DNA of 64,000 bases, taken from assembly GCF_039521745.1 (NCBI RefSeq), contig NZ_BAAACT010000050.1. One strand, 5' to 3'. The stretch is from Faecalicatena contorta (GTDB lineage: Bacteria; Bacillota; Clostridia; Lachnospirales; Lachnospiraceae). The notes beneath the pieces are model-generated. The model did no database searches. It was given only the letters and a program-made list of their open reading frames with translations, and had not been told where the DNA came from. Positions 1 through 8,814 of this stretch are shown piece after piece. Position 1 is the stretch's first letter; every line of letters begins with the position of its first letter. The translations under genes were made by a program, and so were the position numbers.

Positions 1-295
1 TCGCAGTAATCAGTACGGCCAGCGGCGAAGCTCCTCTAAGCGGCTTGTATGCCAGTCTTTCAATCACGATACCAAGTATGGTACAGATTACAACAGACAG
101 TAAAACTGCCAGCAGCGGATTCATCCCTGTTGCGCTCGTAGTTATGAACACAACAAAACTGCCAATCATAATGACATCACCATGAGCGAAGTTCAACATC
201 TTGGCAATACCATAAACCATGGTATATCCCAGCGCTATGATCGCATAGACACTGCCAAGGCTTATGCCATTAATTAAATACGACAAAAAACTCAT
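1..295 (-). CDS. livH: Branched-chain amino acid ABC transporter permease, LivH type (partial)
   Basis: N-terminal 98 residues of an inner-membrane permease; the rest lies beyond the left edge. It begins MSFLSYLINGISLGSVYAII and contains LGYTMVYGIAKMLNFAHGD, the characteristic first-helix region of LivH-type permeases of the hydrophobic amino acid uptake family. The ATG is preceded by AGAGGTG at a normal distance. It is the gene directly downstream of the periplasmic-type binding protein at 469-1695 on the same strand, so the two should form one liv operon for uptake of leucine/isoleucine/valine or a related amino acid or urea/amide. Substrate cannot be told from sequence alone. Confidence 0.9.
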   Translation of the reverse strand, partial: MSFLSYLINGISLGSVYAIIALGYTMVYGIAKMLNFAHGDVIMIGSFVVFITTSATGMNPLLAVLLSVVICTILGIVIERLAYKPLRGASPLAVLITA

Positions 296-468
296 AAGGC
301 ACCTCTTTCTCATTCTTTTTTCTCACAAAAGTATAGCATATACGGGCGATTCCGACAATATTTTTATGCAATCCCGTTTTCTCTGTAAAAAAGAACGAAG
401 AACCACATGCCGGCAGTTCTCCGCTCTCTTTTGCCTTTTTTCTGTTATTACTTGCTTTAGCTCTGCTA

Positions 469-1695
469 TTACATCGCTTTATATGCACCGTCTGTGATGA
501 CAACTGCTTTTGGAGACTTGTTCGGTTCTCCGTCAGCTGTCCATGTAATTCCTTCTTCTCCGCCGGTCAAACCTTCAATCTTGATTGCTGTCATGCCTTT
601 TTTAGCCGCCTCGCAGATGTCAGAAGCGCTCATGTCCGGAGTCACATTCTCCGCTTCAAATGCAGCCTTCAGCGCATACATTCCATCATAAGCGTCTGCT
701 GCAAACTGGTTCGGGATGTCGCCGTATTTTTCTTTGTATGCAGAAACAAATTTCTGTGTTGCCTCATCCTCTGCATCTGCTGCAAATGGTGTAAGAAGCA
801 TTACGCCTTCCGCGAGTGATGTATCAAAGTTCTCAACGGCAAGAATTCCATCCAGGCCGTCGCAGCCGAAGAATTTCGTATCGAATCCAGATTTTTTAGC
901 CTGGTCAAGGATCAGAGATGCTTCGGTATAGTAGATTGGCAGGAATACCAATTCCGCACCCGCATCTTTGGCTTTCTGAATCTGTGTAGAGAAGTCTTTG
1001 TTGTTGTCGGCGGTAAATGCTTCTGCTGCAACAATCTCAAAATCCTGATTCTTTGCTTCTTCTGCAAACTTTTCATAAATACCGGATGAATATACATCAG
1101 AGCTGTCATAGATTACAGCTACCTTTGACGCCAGCTTATTCTCTCCGATATATTTAGCGGATGCCAGCCCCTGGTTAGGATCTGAGAAGCATACGCGGAA
1201 TGCGTTGTCGTACTGTACACATTCTACTGCTGAACCGGATGGTGTTAGTAAGAACATGTTGTCTGCATATGCCTCATTGGCTACTGCAACACACGGCGTG
1301 GATGTTACAGTCCCAAGCAGCGCCTGCATCCCCCAGTCTTTCAGTGTGTTATAAGCATTAACAGCCTTTTCCGCATCGTGCTCATCATCCTGGAAGTTCA
1401 GTTCAATCTGCTTGCCATTGATGCCGCCTGCCTCATTAATCTCAGCGACTGCCAGCTCTGCTGCGTTTTTCACTGCCTGTCCGTAAACAGCCACTCCGCC
1501 TGTGGTTGGTCCGATGCCTCCAATCTTGAAGGTATCGCCGTCAGAAGAACCTGAATCCGTGCTCTCTGCAGAGCTCTTTGAGGTACTGTCTTTGGCACTG
1601 TCATCGGCACTCTTTTCTTTGCCTCCGCATCCTGCTGCTCCAAGCACCATCATGCCTGCCAAAAGAATGCTTAAAATTGCTTTTCCTTTTTTCAT
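469..1695 (-). CDS. livJ: Branched-chain amino acid ABC transporter substrate-binding lipoprotein
   Basis: 408 residues. A lipoprotein signal peptide is visible at residues 1-23 with lipobox GAAGC followed by a Ser/Asp/Lys-rich linker (about 24-54). The mature part starts with DTFKIGGIGPTTGGVAVYGQ, the typical opening of LivJ/LivK-type type I periplasmic binding folds (Peripla_BP_6). It is a membrane-tethered solute receptor feeding the LivH permease encoded just downstream. The ATG has a GGGAGG ribosome binding site and a consensus promoter lies upstream. About 170 bases separate it from livH, enough for partial termination so that the receptor is made in excess, as is usual for binding proteins. 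The exact ligand is not determinable. Confidence 0.9.
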   Translation of the reverse strand: MKKGKAILSILLAGMMVLGAAGCGGKEKSADDSAKDSTSKSSAESTDSGSSDGDTFKIGGIGPTTGGVAVYGQAVKNAAELAVAEINEAGGINGKQIELNFQDDEHDAEKAVNAYNTLKDWGMQALLGTVTSTPCVAVANEAYADNMFLLTPSGSAVECVQYDNAFRVCFSDPNQGLASAKYIGENKLASKVAVIYDSSDVYSSGIYEKFAEEAKNQDFEIVAAEAFTADNNKDFSTQIQKAKDAGAELVFLPIYYTEASLILDQAKKSGFDTKFFGCDGLDGILAVENFDTSLAEGVMLLTPFAADAEDEATQKFVSAYKEKYGDIPNQFAADAYDGMYALKAAFEAENVTPDMSASDICEAAKKGMTAIKIEGLTGGEEGITWTADGEPNKSPKAVVITDGAYKAM

Positions 1696-1722
1696 AAAAA
1701 ATTCCTCCCTTTTGTTTTATTT

Positions 1723-1751
1723 ATGATACCTTCGAAATTCTGTTTTGTCAA
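1723..1751 (-). promoter_or_regulatory. Sigma-70 type promoter of the liv operon
   Basis: Read on the minus strand: TTGACA, a 17-base spacer, then TATCAT, ending 28 bases before the ATG of the binding-protein gene. Hexamers and spacing are close to consensus. Confidence 0.7.
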
Positions 1752-1984
1752 TAGACTTTCTTACCTGAAAGACAAGCTTCTGACTGATATAAAAAAATAT
1801 TTCAAAGGTTCTTTTAACAATATGAATCGCAGGTAATTATCAGACACTAACTTTATCCGACTGCTATAAAAAATCTGATTTATACTGCCGCTCTGCTTCT
1901 AATTTCGCAACTTTCACGTAAAATCCGGTACTGTTTACTTTTTACGGAATAAAATAAAGTAACTATATTGAAAGGATTCTATCC

Positions 1985-3379
1985 ATGTTGACCATATTAA
2001 TTATAATTGGCGCTGTTCTGCTCCTCCTGGTTGTGATATTTGTCATCGTCTGGAAGGTGCGTACACACAAGTTTAGTCCTACTTCGGATAAGGCTTTGCT
2101 AGCGGCTAATGTAAACGCGGATTTAAAGGAAACCGGGTTTGCCTATGATATAAAGGGGGATTATTTTTACTCCCTGATGAACTGCTGGCAGAGAGAGATG
2201 GGGTATTGTGAGGCTTATGATGAGGGTTCCCCGCTTTTTAACATGATCATGGACTGCGAGCCTGTCACATTTTCTTATGGCGGGAAACGCTGGCTGATCG
2301 AACTTTGGAAAGGTCAGTACGGCATTACCACCGGAGGCGAAATCGGGGTTTACAATACGATAAAAGAAGACATTGACCACGAAAAATTCAAAGGAACCTT
2401 CTATGAGGCTGTCAGCGACGCCGAACTGATCCCACTGGCCTTTATACTTAGGAAAAACCGAAAAGTACTAATCAAACGAAGTGCGGTCCACTGGTGGCTG
2501 ACAGGGTTTAAGCTGGGCGAGTTTTCCGAGACAGACACACTGACAATGGATGCAAAAATTACCTTTCCGGATGCTGAAATGCGCGATAACTTTGTAAGCG
2601 CCCTCCGAAAGATCGGGTATACGAAAAAAGAGTACTCCGTGAAAAGACTGACGGTTCTGGTTCATTATGACAAACCGCATACTCCACAGTCGCTTACCAG
2701 AAACGCGGCACAGGAAACCGCCGTACAATTGACAAATAAAAATAATTGTGCACTATATGAACTTGCAACACATAAGTACAAATTCACACTGGATAAACTG
2801 GAATATCTAAAAACGGCAATGCCTGAAGTATATGAATTCTTCCTGCATTCTCTCTATGCACGTGGATTTTATGAGGCATTTAAATGGCTGATTGATCTCA
2901 TCCACGGCCTGAAGCCGGAACCGACTCCACCAATACCTCCAAAACCATGCCCGCCTGAACCTCCGAGACCTTGCCCGCCGGTACCTCCGAGACCTTGCCC
3001 GCCTGAGCCTCCGAGGCCTTGCCCGCCTGAGCCTCCGAGGCCTTGCCCGCCTGAGCCTCCGAGACCTTGCCGGCCTGAGCCTCCGAGGCCTTGCCCGCCC
3101 TATCAGCCAGGATCCTGTCAGCCGTGTCAGCCAAATAACTGCCGGTCATGTACTCCGAGATCCTGTCGTCCGTGTTCGCCAAGGCTCTGCCCGCCCAGGC
3201 AGAATGCAGCGGTTCCAAGTCAGGAAGGCAGATTTCAAAGCAAAAATTACCCGGTAAGCAGGGACACTTATGAGACGGAAGATTCTATGTACCATTCCGG
3301 ACAATCTGATGAATCAGAATTCTGCAGTTCAGATTATGAATTATTTTACGATGGACAGGAAGATGAATTCAGAGATTAG
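1985..3379 (+). CDS. Membrane-anchored DUF4474 protein with Pro/Cys repeat tail
   Basis: 464 residues. Residues 1-25 form one hydrophobic helix, so the protein is N-terminally anchored. Residues about 40-280 resemble DUF4474 (family of unknown function): YSLMNCWQREMGYCEAYD and WLIELWKGQYGITTGGEIGVY are its signature stretches. From about residue 310 comes a low-complexity tail of eight-residue repeats (PPEPPRPC, about six copies), then a Cys-rich segment (SCQPCQPNNCRSCTPRSC) and an acidic Ser/Tyr-rich end. The tail looks like an extracytoplasmic proline stalk with many cysteines available for crosslinking or metal binding. A terminator follows the stop. Function unknown. Confidence 0.75.
   Translation: MLTILIIIGAVLLLLVVIFVIVWKVRTHKFSPTSDKALLAANVNADLKETGFAYDIKGDYFYSLMNCWQREMGYCEAYDEGSPLFNMIMDCEPVTFSYGGKRWLIELWKGQYGITTGGEIGVYNTIKEDIDHEKFKGTFYEAVSDAELIPLAFILRKNRKVLIKRSAVHWWLTGFKLGEFSETDTLTMDAKITFPDAEMRDNFVSALRKIGYTKKEYSVKRLTVLVHYDKPHTPQSLTRNAAQETAVQLTNKNNCALYELATHKYKFTLDKLEYLKTAMPEVYEFFLHSLYARGFYEAFKWLIDLIHGLKPEPTPPIPPKPCPPEPPRPCPPVPPRPCPPEPPRPCPPEPPRPCPPEPPRPCRPEPPRPCPPYQPGSCQPCQPNNCRSCTPRSCRPCSPRLCPPRQNAAVPSQEGRFQSKNYPVSRDTYETEDSMYHSGQSDESEFCSSDYELFYDGQEDEFRD
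2951..3094 (+). repeat. Six tandem 24-bp coding repeats
   Basis: Six adjacent 24-base units, each coding PP(E/V)PPRPC, with only a few substitutions (GAA/GAG, AGA/AGG, one CCG to CGG). They lie inside the DUF4474 gene and keep its frame. Near identity of copies suggests recent expansion by slippage or unequal recombination. Confidence 0.9.
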
Positions 3380-3430
3380 AAGTATTTCCGGCATTGATTA
3401 ACAGGAACGCAATAAGCAAAGAATAAAACA

Positions 3431-3475
3431 ACAGGGGATCAGCAGTCTGGAATTGCTGATCCCCTGTTCTTGTTT
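3431..3475 (+). terminator. Intrinsic terminator after the DUF4474 gene
   Basis: Perfect 14-bp stem (ACAGGGGATCAGCA / TGCTGATCCCCTGT) with a 9-base loop followed by a T-rich run. Confidence 0.85.
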
Positions 3476-3492
3476 CATCTATATTTTTAAAT

Positions 3493-3513
3493 CTTACATT
3501 TACCTTACATTTA
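3493..3513 (+). promoter_or_regulatory. Direct-repeat operator upstream of the two-component genes
   Basis: CTTACATTTA occurs at 3493-3502 and again at 3504-3513, an 11-base period (one helical turn) as used by OmpR/PhoB dimers. A TATAAT hexamer follows at about 3546, about 35 bases before the regulator's ATG. I infer autoregulation by the product of 3584-4294. Confidence 0.5.
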
Positions 3514-3583
3514 TGACAGAAAAGGAAATTCAGAAATTCTCCATGCTATAATAATAACAGATATATAAAAAGGGGGACTGTTC

Positions 3584-4294
3584 ATGTCACTGGATTATTT
3601 AAAAGGGAAAAAAATCCTTCTGGTCGATGACGAGGACGATCTGCTGGAAATGCTCCGCTCCATTCTGCAGGACGACGGCTACCGGCGGATCCGTACTGCT
3701 TCCACGCAAAAAGACGCCCTGGAGCTCTGCCGCACCTGGAAACCGGAGCTGGCCGTACTAGATGTCATGCTGCCGGACGGAGACGGATATACACTCTTCA
3801 AAGAGATACGCCGGTTCTCGGATTTTCCTGTGCTGTTTCTGACCGCGCGCGGAGAAGATGAAGATAGATTCCGCGGGCTGGGGCTTGGCGCCGACGATTA
3901 TATAGTAAAACCATTTCTGCCCAGGGAACTGACCCTGCGGCTGGGCGCCATTCTGCGCAGAAGCTATAAGCATGAAACGCCTCTTCTGCGGCTTGCCTAC
4001 TGTACCGTTGATTTTGAACGGGCGGAAGTCATACGCGAAGACGGCACTTTGTCGCTGACAGCTAAAGAATTCGAACTCCTGTCCGCACTCTCACGCAATG
4101 CCGGCAGGATCGTCACTACTGATCTGCTCTGTGAGGCCCTCTGGGGCAACAACCCCTATGGTTATGAAAATTCTCTGATGGCCCACATCCGCAGGCTACG
4201 CGAGAAGATAGAAAAGGTACCGTCCTGCCCTGAATCCCTGATCACAGTAAAGGGTCTGGGCTACAAACTGATTATTGAGGAGGATCAGGCATGA
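3584..4294 (+). CDS. OmpR/PhoB-family response regulator
   Basis: 236 residues. Receiver domain at about 9-125 with the acidic pair in LLVDDEDDL (15-16), phospho-acceptor Asp60 in AVLDVMLPDGDGY, Thr in FLTARGEDE and Lys in YIVKPF. A winged-helix DNA-binding domain follows (about 135-230; LTAKEFELLSAL and VKGLGYKL). The stop overlaps the start of the next gene by four bases (ATGA), so it is translationally coupled to its sensor kinase. No target gene is obvious nearby; the arrangement resembles systems that sense envelope stress or antimicrobial peptides, but that is only an inference. Confidence 0.93.
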   Translation: MSLDYLKGKKILLVDDEDDLLEMLRSILQDDGYRRIRTASTQKDALELCRTWKPELAVLDVMLPDGDGYTLFKEIRRFSDFPVLFLTARGEDEDRFRGLGLGADDYIVKPFLPRELTLRLGAILRRSYKHETPLLRLAYCTVDFERAEVIREDGTLSLTAKEFELLSALSRNAGRIVTTDLLCEALWGNNPYGYENSLMAHIRRLREKIEKVPSCPESLITVKGLGYKLIIEEDQA

Positions 4295-5688
4295 ACAGCA
4301 TCCCAAAACTGATCCGACGATTTTTTGGAATCTTAATTCTGTCCGTCTTTCTTCTTCTATTTTTGAACCTGGCCCTCTTGATTTTCACAGCCGGACGCCA
4401 GTTAAAAAGCCAGGGAGGATGGGCGACAGCCGACACGATATCCGCGGGTTTAACGAAACAGTCAGACGGCCCATATGTCCTGGACGCCAGTGCGGCAGCG
4501 CAGCTGAAGACAGATAACGCCTGGGCAGTCCTCATCGATGGGCAGACCCTGCAGATTACCTGGCACAGTGATTTCCTCCCGAAGGAAATTCCTTCTTCCT
4601 ACAGCGTTGCCGACATTGCCTATCTGTCCAGGGCTTATCTCAGGGATTATCCCACTGCAACAAGCAGCCATCCGGACGGCCTCCTTGTTGTAGGCTTTCC
4701 CAAAGACCGCTTTTGGAAACTGGTACACAATACCTATGACTATCAGCTGATTGCCGATTTTCCCAAAACAGCGCTGCTTTTTATCTGCATGAATTTTCTT
4801 TTGATGTTTCTGATCTATATGGCGGTGACCACCCGCCTTCTGGGCACAATAAAACCGATCATAGAAGGCATCAAAGAACTCCCCGGCGGGCAGCATGTAT
4901 TTGTCAGGGAATCCGGTCTGTTTTCGGAAATAGCCCGGGCAGTCAACCGTACCTCGGAAAAGCTGCGGATGCAGGAAACAGCGCTGCGAAGACAGGAACA
5001 GGCAAGGGCAAACTGGATCGCCGGTGTTTCCCATGACATCCGCACGCCGCTTTCTATGATTATGGGATATGCAGGACAACTGGAAGAATCTCCTATGGTT
5101 CCTGAGAGTATGCGCAGTAAGGCTTCCGTCATACGAGAGCAGAGTATCCGCATGAAACATTTGATCAACGACCTGAACCTCGCGTCGAAGCTGGAATACA
5201 ATATGCAGCCTCTGCACACAGAACTAAACGATATCATTCCTATCATCCGTCAGACAGTGGTTGATGCGCTGAATATGGATCTGGAAAACAGATACCCCAT
5301 AGATTGGGAGACAGACGAATCCCTTAGTATGTGCATGTCCATTACAGATAAAGATCTCATCCGACGTGCCGTATCTAACCTGCTAGTCAATACCCAGACA
5401 CACAATCCCCAGGGCTGTACACTGCATTTAAGTGTATCCTATGAGGACGAAACATGCAGTATCACGGTCGAGGATAACGGTGTGGGAGTCACTGATGAAC
5501 AGCTGGAGGAGTTAAACACGGTTCCGCACTATATGATCTGTGACAGCAGGACAGACGGACAGCGGCATGGTCTGGGGCTCATGATCGTTAAACAGATTGC
5601 CATGGCCCACGGCGGCTCACTGGAACTAGGACACAGCAAATACGGCGGCTTTCTCGCCAGAATAAAATTACCGGCATTTCTCTCCTGA
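4291..5688 (+). CDS. Sensor histidine kinase, HisKA type
   Basis: 465 residues. Two transmembrane helices (about 9-32 and 155-180) bracket an extracytoplasmic sensor region of about 120 residues that I do not recognise. A linker/HAMP-like stretch is followed by the dimerisation and phosphotransfer helix with VSHDIRTPLSMIMGYAG (acceptor His), then the ATPase domain: N-box RRAVSNLLVNTQTHN, G1 VEDNGVGV, G2 GLGLMIVKQI. It is coupled to the upstream response regulator. Its final codons lie inside the stem of a bidirectional terminator. Confidence 0.92.
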   Translation: MNSIPKLIRRFFGILILSVFLLLFLNLALLIFTAGRQLKSQGGWATADTISAGLTKQSDGPYVLDASAAAQLKTDNAWAVLIDGQTLQITWHSDFLPKEIPSSYSVADIAYLSRAYLRDYPTATSSHPDGLLVVGFPKDRFWKLVHNTYDYQLIADFPKTALLFICMNFLLMFLIYMAVTTRLLGTIKPIIEGIKELPGGQHVFVRESGLFSEIARAVNRTSEKLRMQETALRRQEQARANWIAGVSHDIRTPLSMIMGYAGQLEESPMVPESMRSKASVIREQSIRMKHLINDLNLASKLEYNMQPLHTELNDIIPIIRQTVVDALNMDLENRYPIDWETDESLSMCMSITDKDLIRRAVSNLLVNTQTHNPQGCTLHLSVSYEDETCSITVEDNGVGVTDEQLEELNTVPHYMICDSRTDGQRHGLGLMIVKQIAMAHGGSLELGHSKYGGFLARIKLPAFLS

Positions 5689-5704
5689 AATGCCGGCACT
5701 TCTA
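5671..5704. terminator. Bidirectional terminator between convergent kinase and DedA genes
   Basis: Stem CCGGCATTTC / GAAATGCCGG with loop TCTCCT. The kinase stop codon is in the loop/stem border. T-rich tracts flank it on both strands, so it can serve both converging genes. Confidence 0.75.
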
Positions 5705-6319
5705 TTTTGCAGCTTTTATTTTTTTCCACATAAACCGTATCACCAGATACAGGCAGACTACAATCAGTGCTGCTTTTATGATAGCCGAATATTTTTGTAT
5801 GTACACCAGAACAACTTCCCAGGAAGCTCCCAGTATGGCTCCCAGCGACACGAGCACGATATTCCAGATGGTACTCCCTACGATCGTGTAAAGGAGAAAG
5901 ACCGGCATATTAATTCCCGCCATCCCCGCAGGCACCGAAACAAGGCTTCGTATGATCGGAATGCACCTGCCAAACAGAATCGCTTTTTTTCCATGTTTGT
6001 CAAACCAGCAGAGCGTTTTTTCGACATCCTCTTTTTCAAAGCCAAGCAGCCGGAATGCTTTCCCTTTGGTCAGCGTCTCCAGCCGTTCCGGATTCAGCGC
6101 CGTTCCCGCCCAATACAATACAAGCGCTCCTATCGTGGAGCCGAGAGTTGAAAAAATAATAACCCCCGGTACTGTCAGCCTTGTATAGGTCGTCATAAAT
6201 CCGCCAAAAGTCAAGATGACTTCTGAAGGAATCGGCGGAAAAATATTTTCCACAGCTATCAGGAAACAGACCCCCAGATATCCGAACTGATTCATAATCT
6301 GAATAATAATCTCCTGCAT
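5702..6319 (-). CDS. DedA-family membrane protein (SNARE-associated/VTT domain)
   Basis: 205 residues from the chosen ATG at 6319, which has AAGGA nine bases upstream; another ATG five codons earlier lacks a good site. Typical DedA features are present: ENIFPPIPSEVILTFGGF near the N-terminus, the central RCIPIIRSLVSVPAGMAGI motif, and four to five hydrophobic segments. Family members are polytopic membrane proteins, several now linked to lipid-carrier recycling/flipping and proton-motive-force homeostasis. Monocistronic here. Confidence 0.9.
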   Translation of the reverse strand: MQEIIIQIMNQFGYLGVCFLIAVENIFPPIPSEVILTFGGFMTTYTRLTVPGVIIFSTLGSTIGALVLYWAGTALNPERLETLTKGKAFRLLGFEKEDVEKTLCWFDKHGKKAILFGRCIPIIRSLVSVPAGMAGINMPVFLLYTIVGSTIWNIVLVSLGAILGASWEVVLVYIQKYSAIIKAALIVVCLYLVIRFMWKKIKAAK

Positions 6320-6430
6320 AAACCCATCCTTCATTTACCACATTCTGTAAAATAAGTATATGAAAAATTGAGCGAATCATTCCTATTTGCTGTTAAATAA
6401 AAGTATAACCTATCAGATCTGTTAAAGCAT

Positions 6431-6505
6431 ACCCAAAGGGCACCCGGTAACTCATGCCCTTCGGGCGGGTCTGCAGCAGAGCTACAGAATACTGTTTAAT
6501 ATCAG
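6431..6505 (+). repeat. Dispersed intergenic element, copy A
   Basis: Shares an ordered set of words with 28140-28226 (opposite strand) and 62714-62770: CCCAAAGGGCACCCGGTAA, CTCATGCCCT, GGGC, then CTGCAGCAGAGCT. GC-rich and rich in short dyads, unlike its flanks. It sits between the DedA and GHKL kinase genes. Confidence 0.6.
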
Positions 6506-6530
6506 GTATCCGTTTGATTGAAAGAAATCG

Positions 6531-7820
6531 TCAGGCCAGCCTGCTGCCCTCTGCGATCAGGATTACAACACAAAATCTCTCCGCATCATAGGTAATATCC
6601 ACCGTTCCCTGATAGCGCCTCACCACATCTTTGACATTCTCTATGCCGATCCCATGCTGCTGCTTCTCCTTTTTCCATGTCCTGAATCTTCCGTTTTCCA
6701 TCAGAACCTCCCCGTTTTTGGAGTTCTCAATCTCAAAACTGAAATACCCTTTTTCCGTACATCGCGCCTTCAAAGATATCCGGCGTTTCTCTGGGACTAC
6801 CTTCATGCATGCCTCTATGGCATTGTCCAGCGTATTTGAAAAAATAGTACAGATATCCAAAGGATCAATGAAAAACAGCTCGTCAATCTCAATATTAAAA
6901 AAGCAGTCAATTTCCTGTTCCAAGGCCCGGTTGTACTTTGCATTCAGGACGGCATTAACAATACTGTTTCTGCAGAATGAACGCCCTTTCGCGCTAAGAT
7001 GTCCCGACAATTTCCGGAAATATCTCTTTGCTTCTTCTTCTTTTCCATCGTCCATCAAGCCCGCCACTACGCTGAAATGATTATTCATATCATGTCTGAA
7101 TTTCCGCAGTTCCTGCTGCCCGGCCTCTAATTCCCTGTAATAATCCTGCTGTAGTTTTTCATTTTTCTGTTCCAGGCGGCCGCGGATATTCTCCGCCAGA
7201 TAGAATACCAGCCTGATACTTGCAAAATTGGTAATCAGACACGCAAGCATACAGAGCCATACTTTGTAGGATTCCCTAGGCGTATAGTATACACAGCTCA
7301 TCACAGCGGTCAGCGATGCCAGACAGACTGCATCCAGCAGAAGCCATGACTGCTCATCCAGAGTATCCACCATCTCCCTGGTCTTTTTTTCCCAAATCTT
7401 CCAAAACCAATACCAAAACAAAATATTTAAAATATATGACAGATTCGATAACGCCGCATTGGCAATTTCGTCTCTTGCCAGCATATTTATCCAGATCCAT
7501 GTCCCAATCTGCTGTATCAAGAAATTAAAAGATATGATGATCGGAAAAAACATAAGCACAACAGAAGCTTTTACCAGAATCTTCTGCTTGAATCCAATCA
7601 GCAGCATAGCAAAGAAAAGAGGAATCGTAACCGTAATATTTACCACATCCCTTGGAAATATCACCATTGAACTTACGAACAGCCCAATAAGATAACTCAC
7701 TGCCCGCCGGCTAAACTGCCTGCGCGGTTCCAAAAAGCAGGTAAGCGTACGGTAAAAAAAGTAACTCCCTATAAAATATAAACCTGTCCCCAATATGTCA
7801 AAAAACCCTGTTATATGCAT
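6531..7820 (-). CDS. GHKL-domain sensor histidine kinase (AgrC/LytS-like)
   Basis: 429 residues. The N-terminal half (about 1-215) has six or so hydrophobic helices, as in AgrC/VirS-type quorum or peptide sensors. A short coiled linker is followed by RKFRHDMNNHFSVVAGLM with the conserved His, and a GHKL ATPase domain (FSNTLDNAIEACM, GIGIENV). It follows the LytTR regulator gene (7844-8569) on the same strand with a 23-base gap. Because that regulator contains a stop codon, the kinase may now lack its partner. Confidence 0.9.
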   Translation of the reverse strand: MHITGFFDILGTGLYFIGSYFFYRTLTCFLEPRRQFSRRAVSYLIGLFVSSMVIFPRDVVNITVTIPLFFAMLLIGFKQKILVKASVVLMFFPIIISFNFLIQQIGTWIWINMLARDEIANAALSNLSYILNILFWYWFWKIWEKKTREMVDTLDEQSWLLLDAVCLASLTAVMSCVYYTPRESYKVWLCMLACLITNFASIRLVFYLAENIRGRLEQKNEKLQQDYYRELEAGQQELRKFRHDMNNHFSVVAGLMDDGKEEEAKRYFRKLSGHLSAKGRSFCRNSIVNAVLNAKYNRALEQEIDCFFNIEIDELFFIDPLDICTIFSNTLDNAIEACMKVVPEKRRISLKARCTEKGYFSFEIENSKNGEVLMENGRFRTWKKEKQQHGIGIENVKDVVRRYQGTVDITYDAERFCVVILIAEGSRLA

Positions 7821-7843
7821 GTTGTCCCTTCCTGTGCAAAACG

Positions 7844-8569
7844 CTACTTCAACATTAGCTTCGCAAATGCTACTGCCGTCGCCTGCTTATATGCCCTGCT
7901 GACCGGCAGGCTCTGCCCGCCGCATTCCAGACTGCTTGCCTCCAGCTTATCCACGTATTTCAGATTCACAAGATATCGGTTATGTATCCGGATAAAAAAC
8001 GACGGCATCTCTTCCTCGATCTCACCAAGCTTTCCATAAAATTTTACGATTTCATAAGCAGCGCTGGCTTCCATATCTCCGTTGTCAAGCAATGCCTCCA
8101 CGGTCCGCCCTTCACTTTTAAAATACAGTACCCTTCCAAACGGCAGGCGCAGCGTCCCTGCTTTTTGCTCTACCAGATAATACTTTTCCTGGCTCAGCCC
8201 GGTCTCTTCCACGGCTTTCCCGAGTACTTCCCGTATCTTCTCCTCCTTATAAGGCTTCAATATATAATGGAAGGCATGCACCTCATATCCCTGAAACACA
8301 AAATCCGGATAAGCTGTCACAAAGATCAACACCGTATCCTGATACTTTCTGCGAAGCTCCCTGGCCGTCTCCATTCCGTCCATTCCATTCATCTCTATAT
8401 CCAGGAACAATATATCCGGCACATTGTGTTCTATCTTGGCAAGCAGATCCTCCCCACACTCATATTCCTGAATCTCATAGTCCACACCATCCAGCTGCAG
8501 CTACGTTTCCAACACTCTGCGCAGGCTGTTTCTCAGTTTTTTCTCGTCATCACAGATTGCAATTCTCAT
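7844..8569 (-). pseudogene. LytTR-family response regulator interrupted by an in-frame amber codon
   Basis: The reading frame opens at the ATG at 8569 with MRIAICDDEKKLRNSLRRVL, a canonical receiver start holding both acidic residues, then meets TAG at 8503-8501 (codon 23) and continues in the same frame without further damage to 7844. After the stop it carries the acceptor Asp (DILFLDIEMNGMDG; Asp57 of 241), Lys in YILKPYKEE and a complete LytTR DNA-binding domain (about 135-241). Restart at a GTG (8485) would give 213 residues lacking the first strand and the acidic pair, so phosphorylation should fail. Single-base cause; readthrough, suppressor tRNA or a sequencing error are alternatives. 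Confidence 0.8.
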
Positions 8570-8673
8570 CTCGTTTGTCCCCCAGATTCCGTTCTCCTCC
8601 ATAGGCTATCATACCCACCGCCATAATTGCAATCCCTTTCCCGGAATTCTGTTGTATGCACTTTCCAAATATG

Positions 8674-8701
8674 TAACAGTTCAGGCATGCCTGAACTGTC
8701 A
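8674..8701. repeat. 28-bp palindrome, copy 1
   Basis: Starts TAACAGTTCAGGC and ends GCCTGAACTGTCA; perfect dyad over 24 bases. Same length and arms as palindromes at 54802-54829 and 58100-58127. Lies in the divergent region between the LytTR/GHKL genes and the ABC exporter, so it could be an operator, but the recurrence argues for a dispersed element. Confidence 0.7.
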
Positions 8702-8814
8702 ACCAAATATGACAGAATCTATGCCAAACTTGACAGTACGGAAGATATTTATTTTTCCCCCTATCCACTACAATAGAGTCATCAAGTACAGAAAATACAA
8801 GGAGGAATTACAAG

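Noticed and set aside
2898..3218. Antisense reading frame with AQAGKVSE repeats opposite the DUF4474 tail
   Set aside because: A frame mirror of the 24-bp coding repeats; no ribosome site and no family; the plus-strand gene explains it.
4462..5217. Long antisense frame opposite the sensor kinase
   Set aside because: Shadow of the kinase gene; Cys/His-rich composition from the complement; no ribosome binding site.
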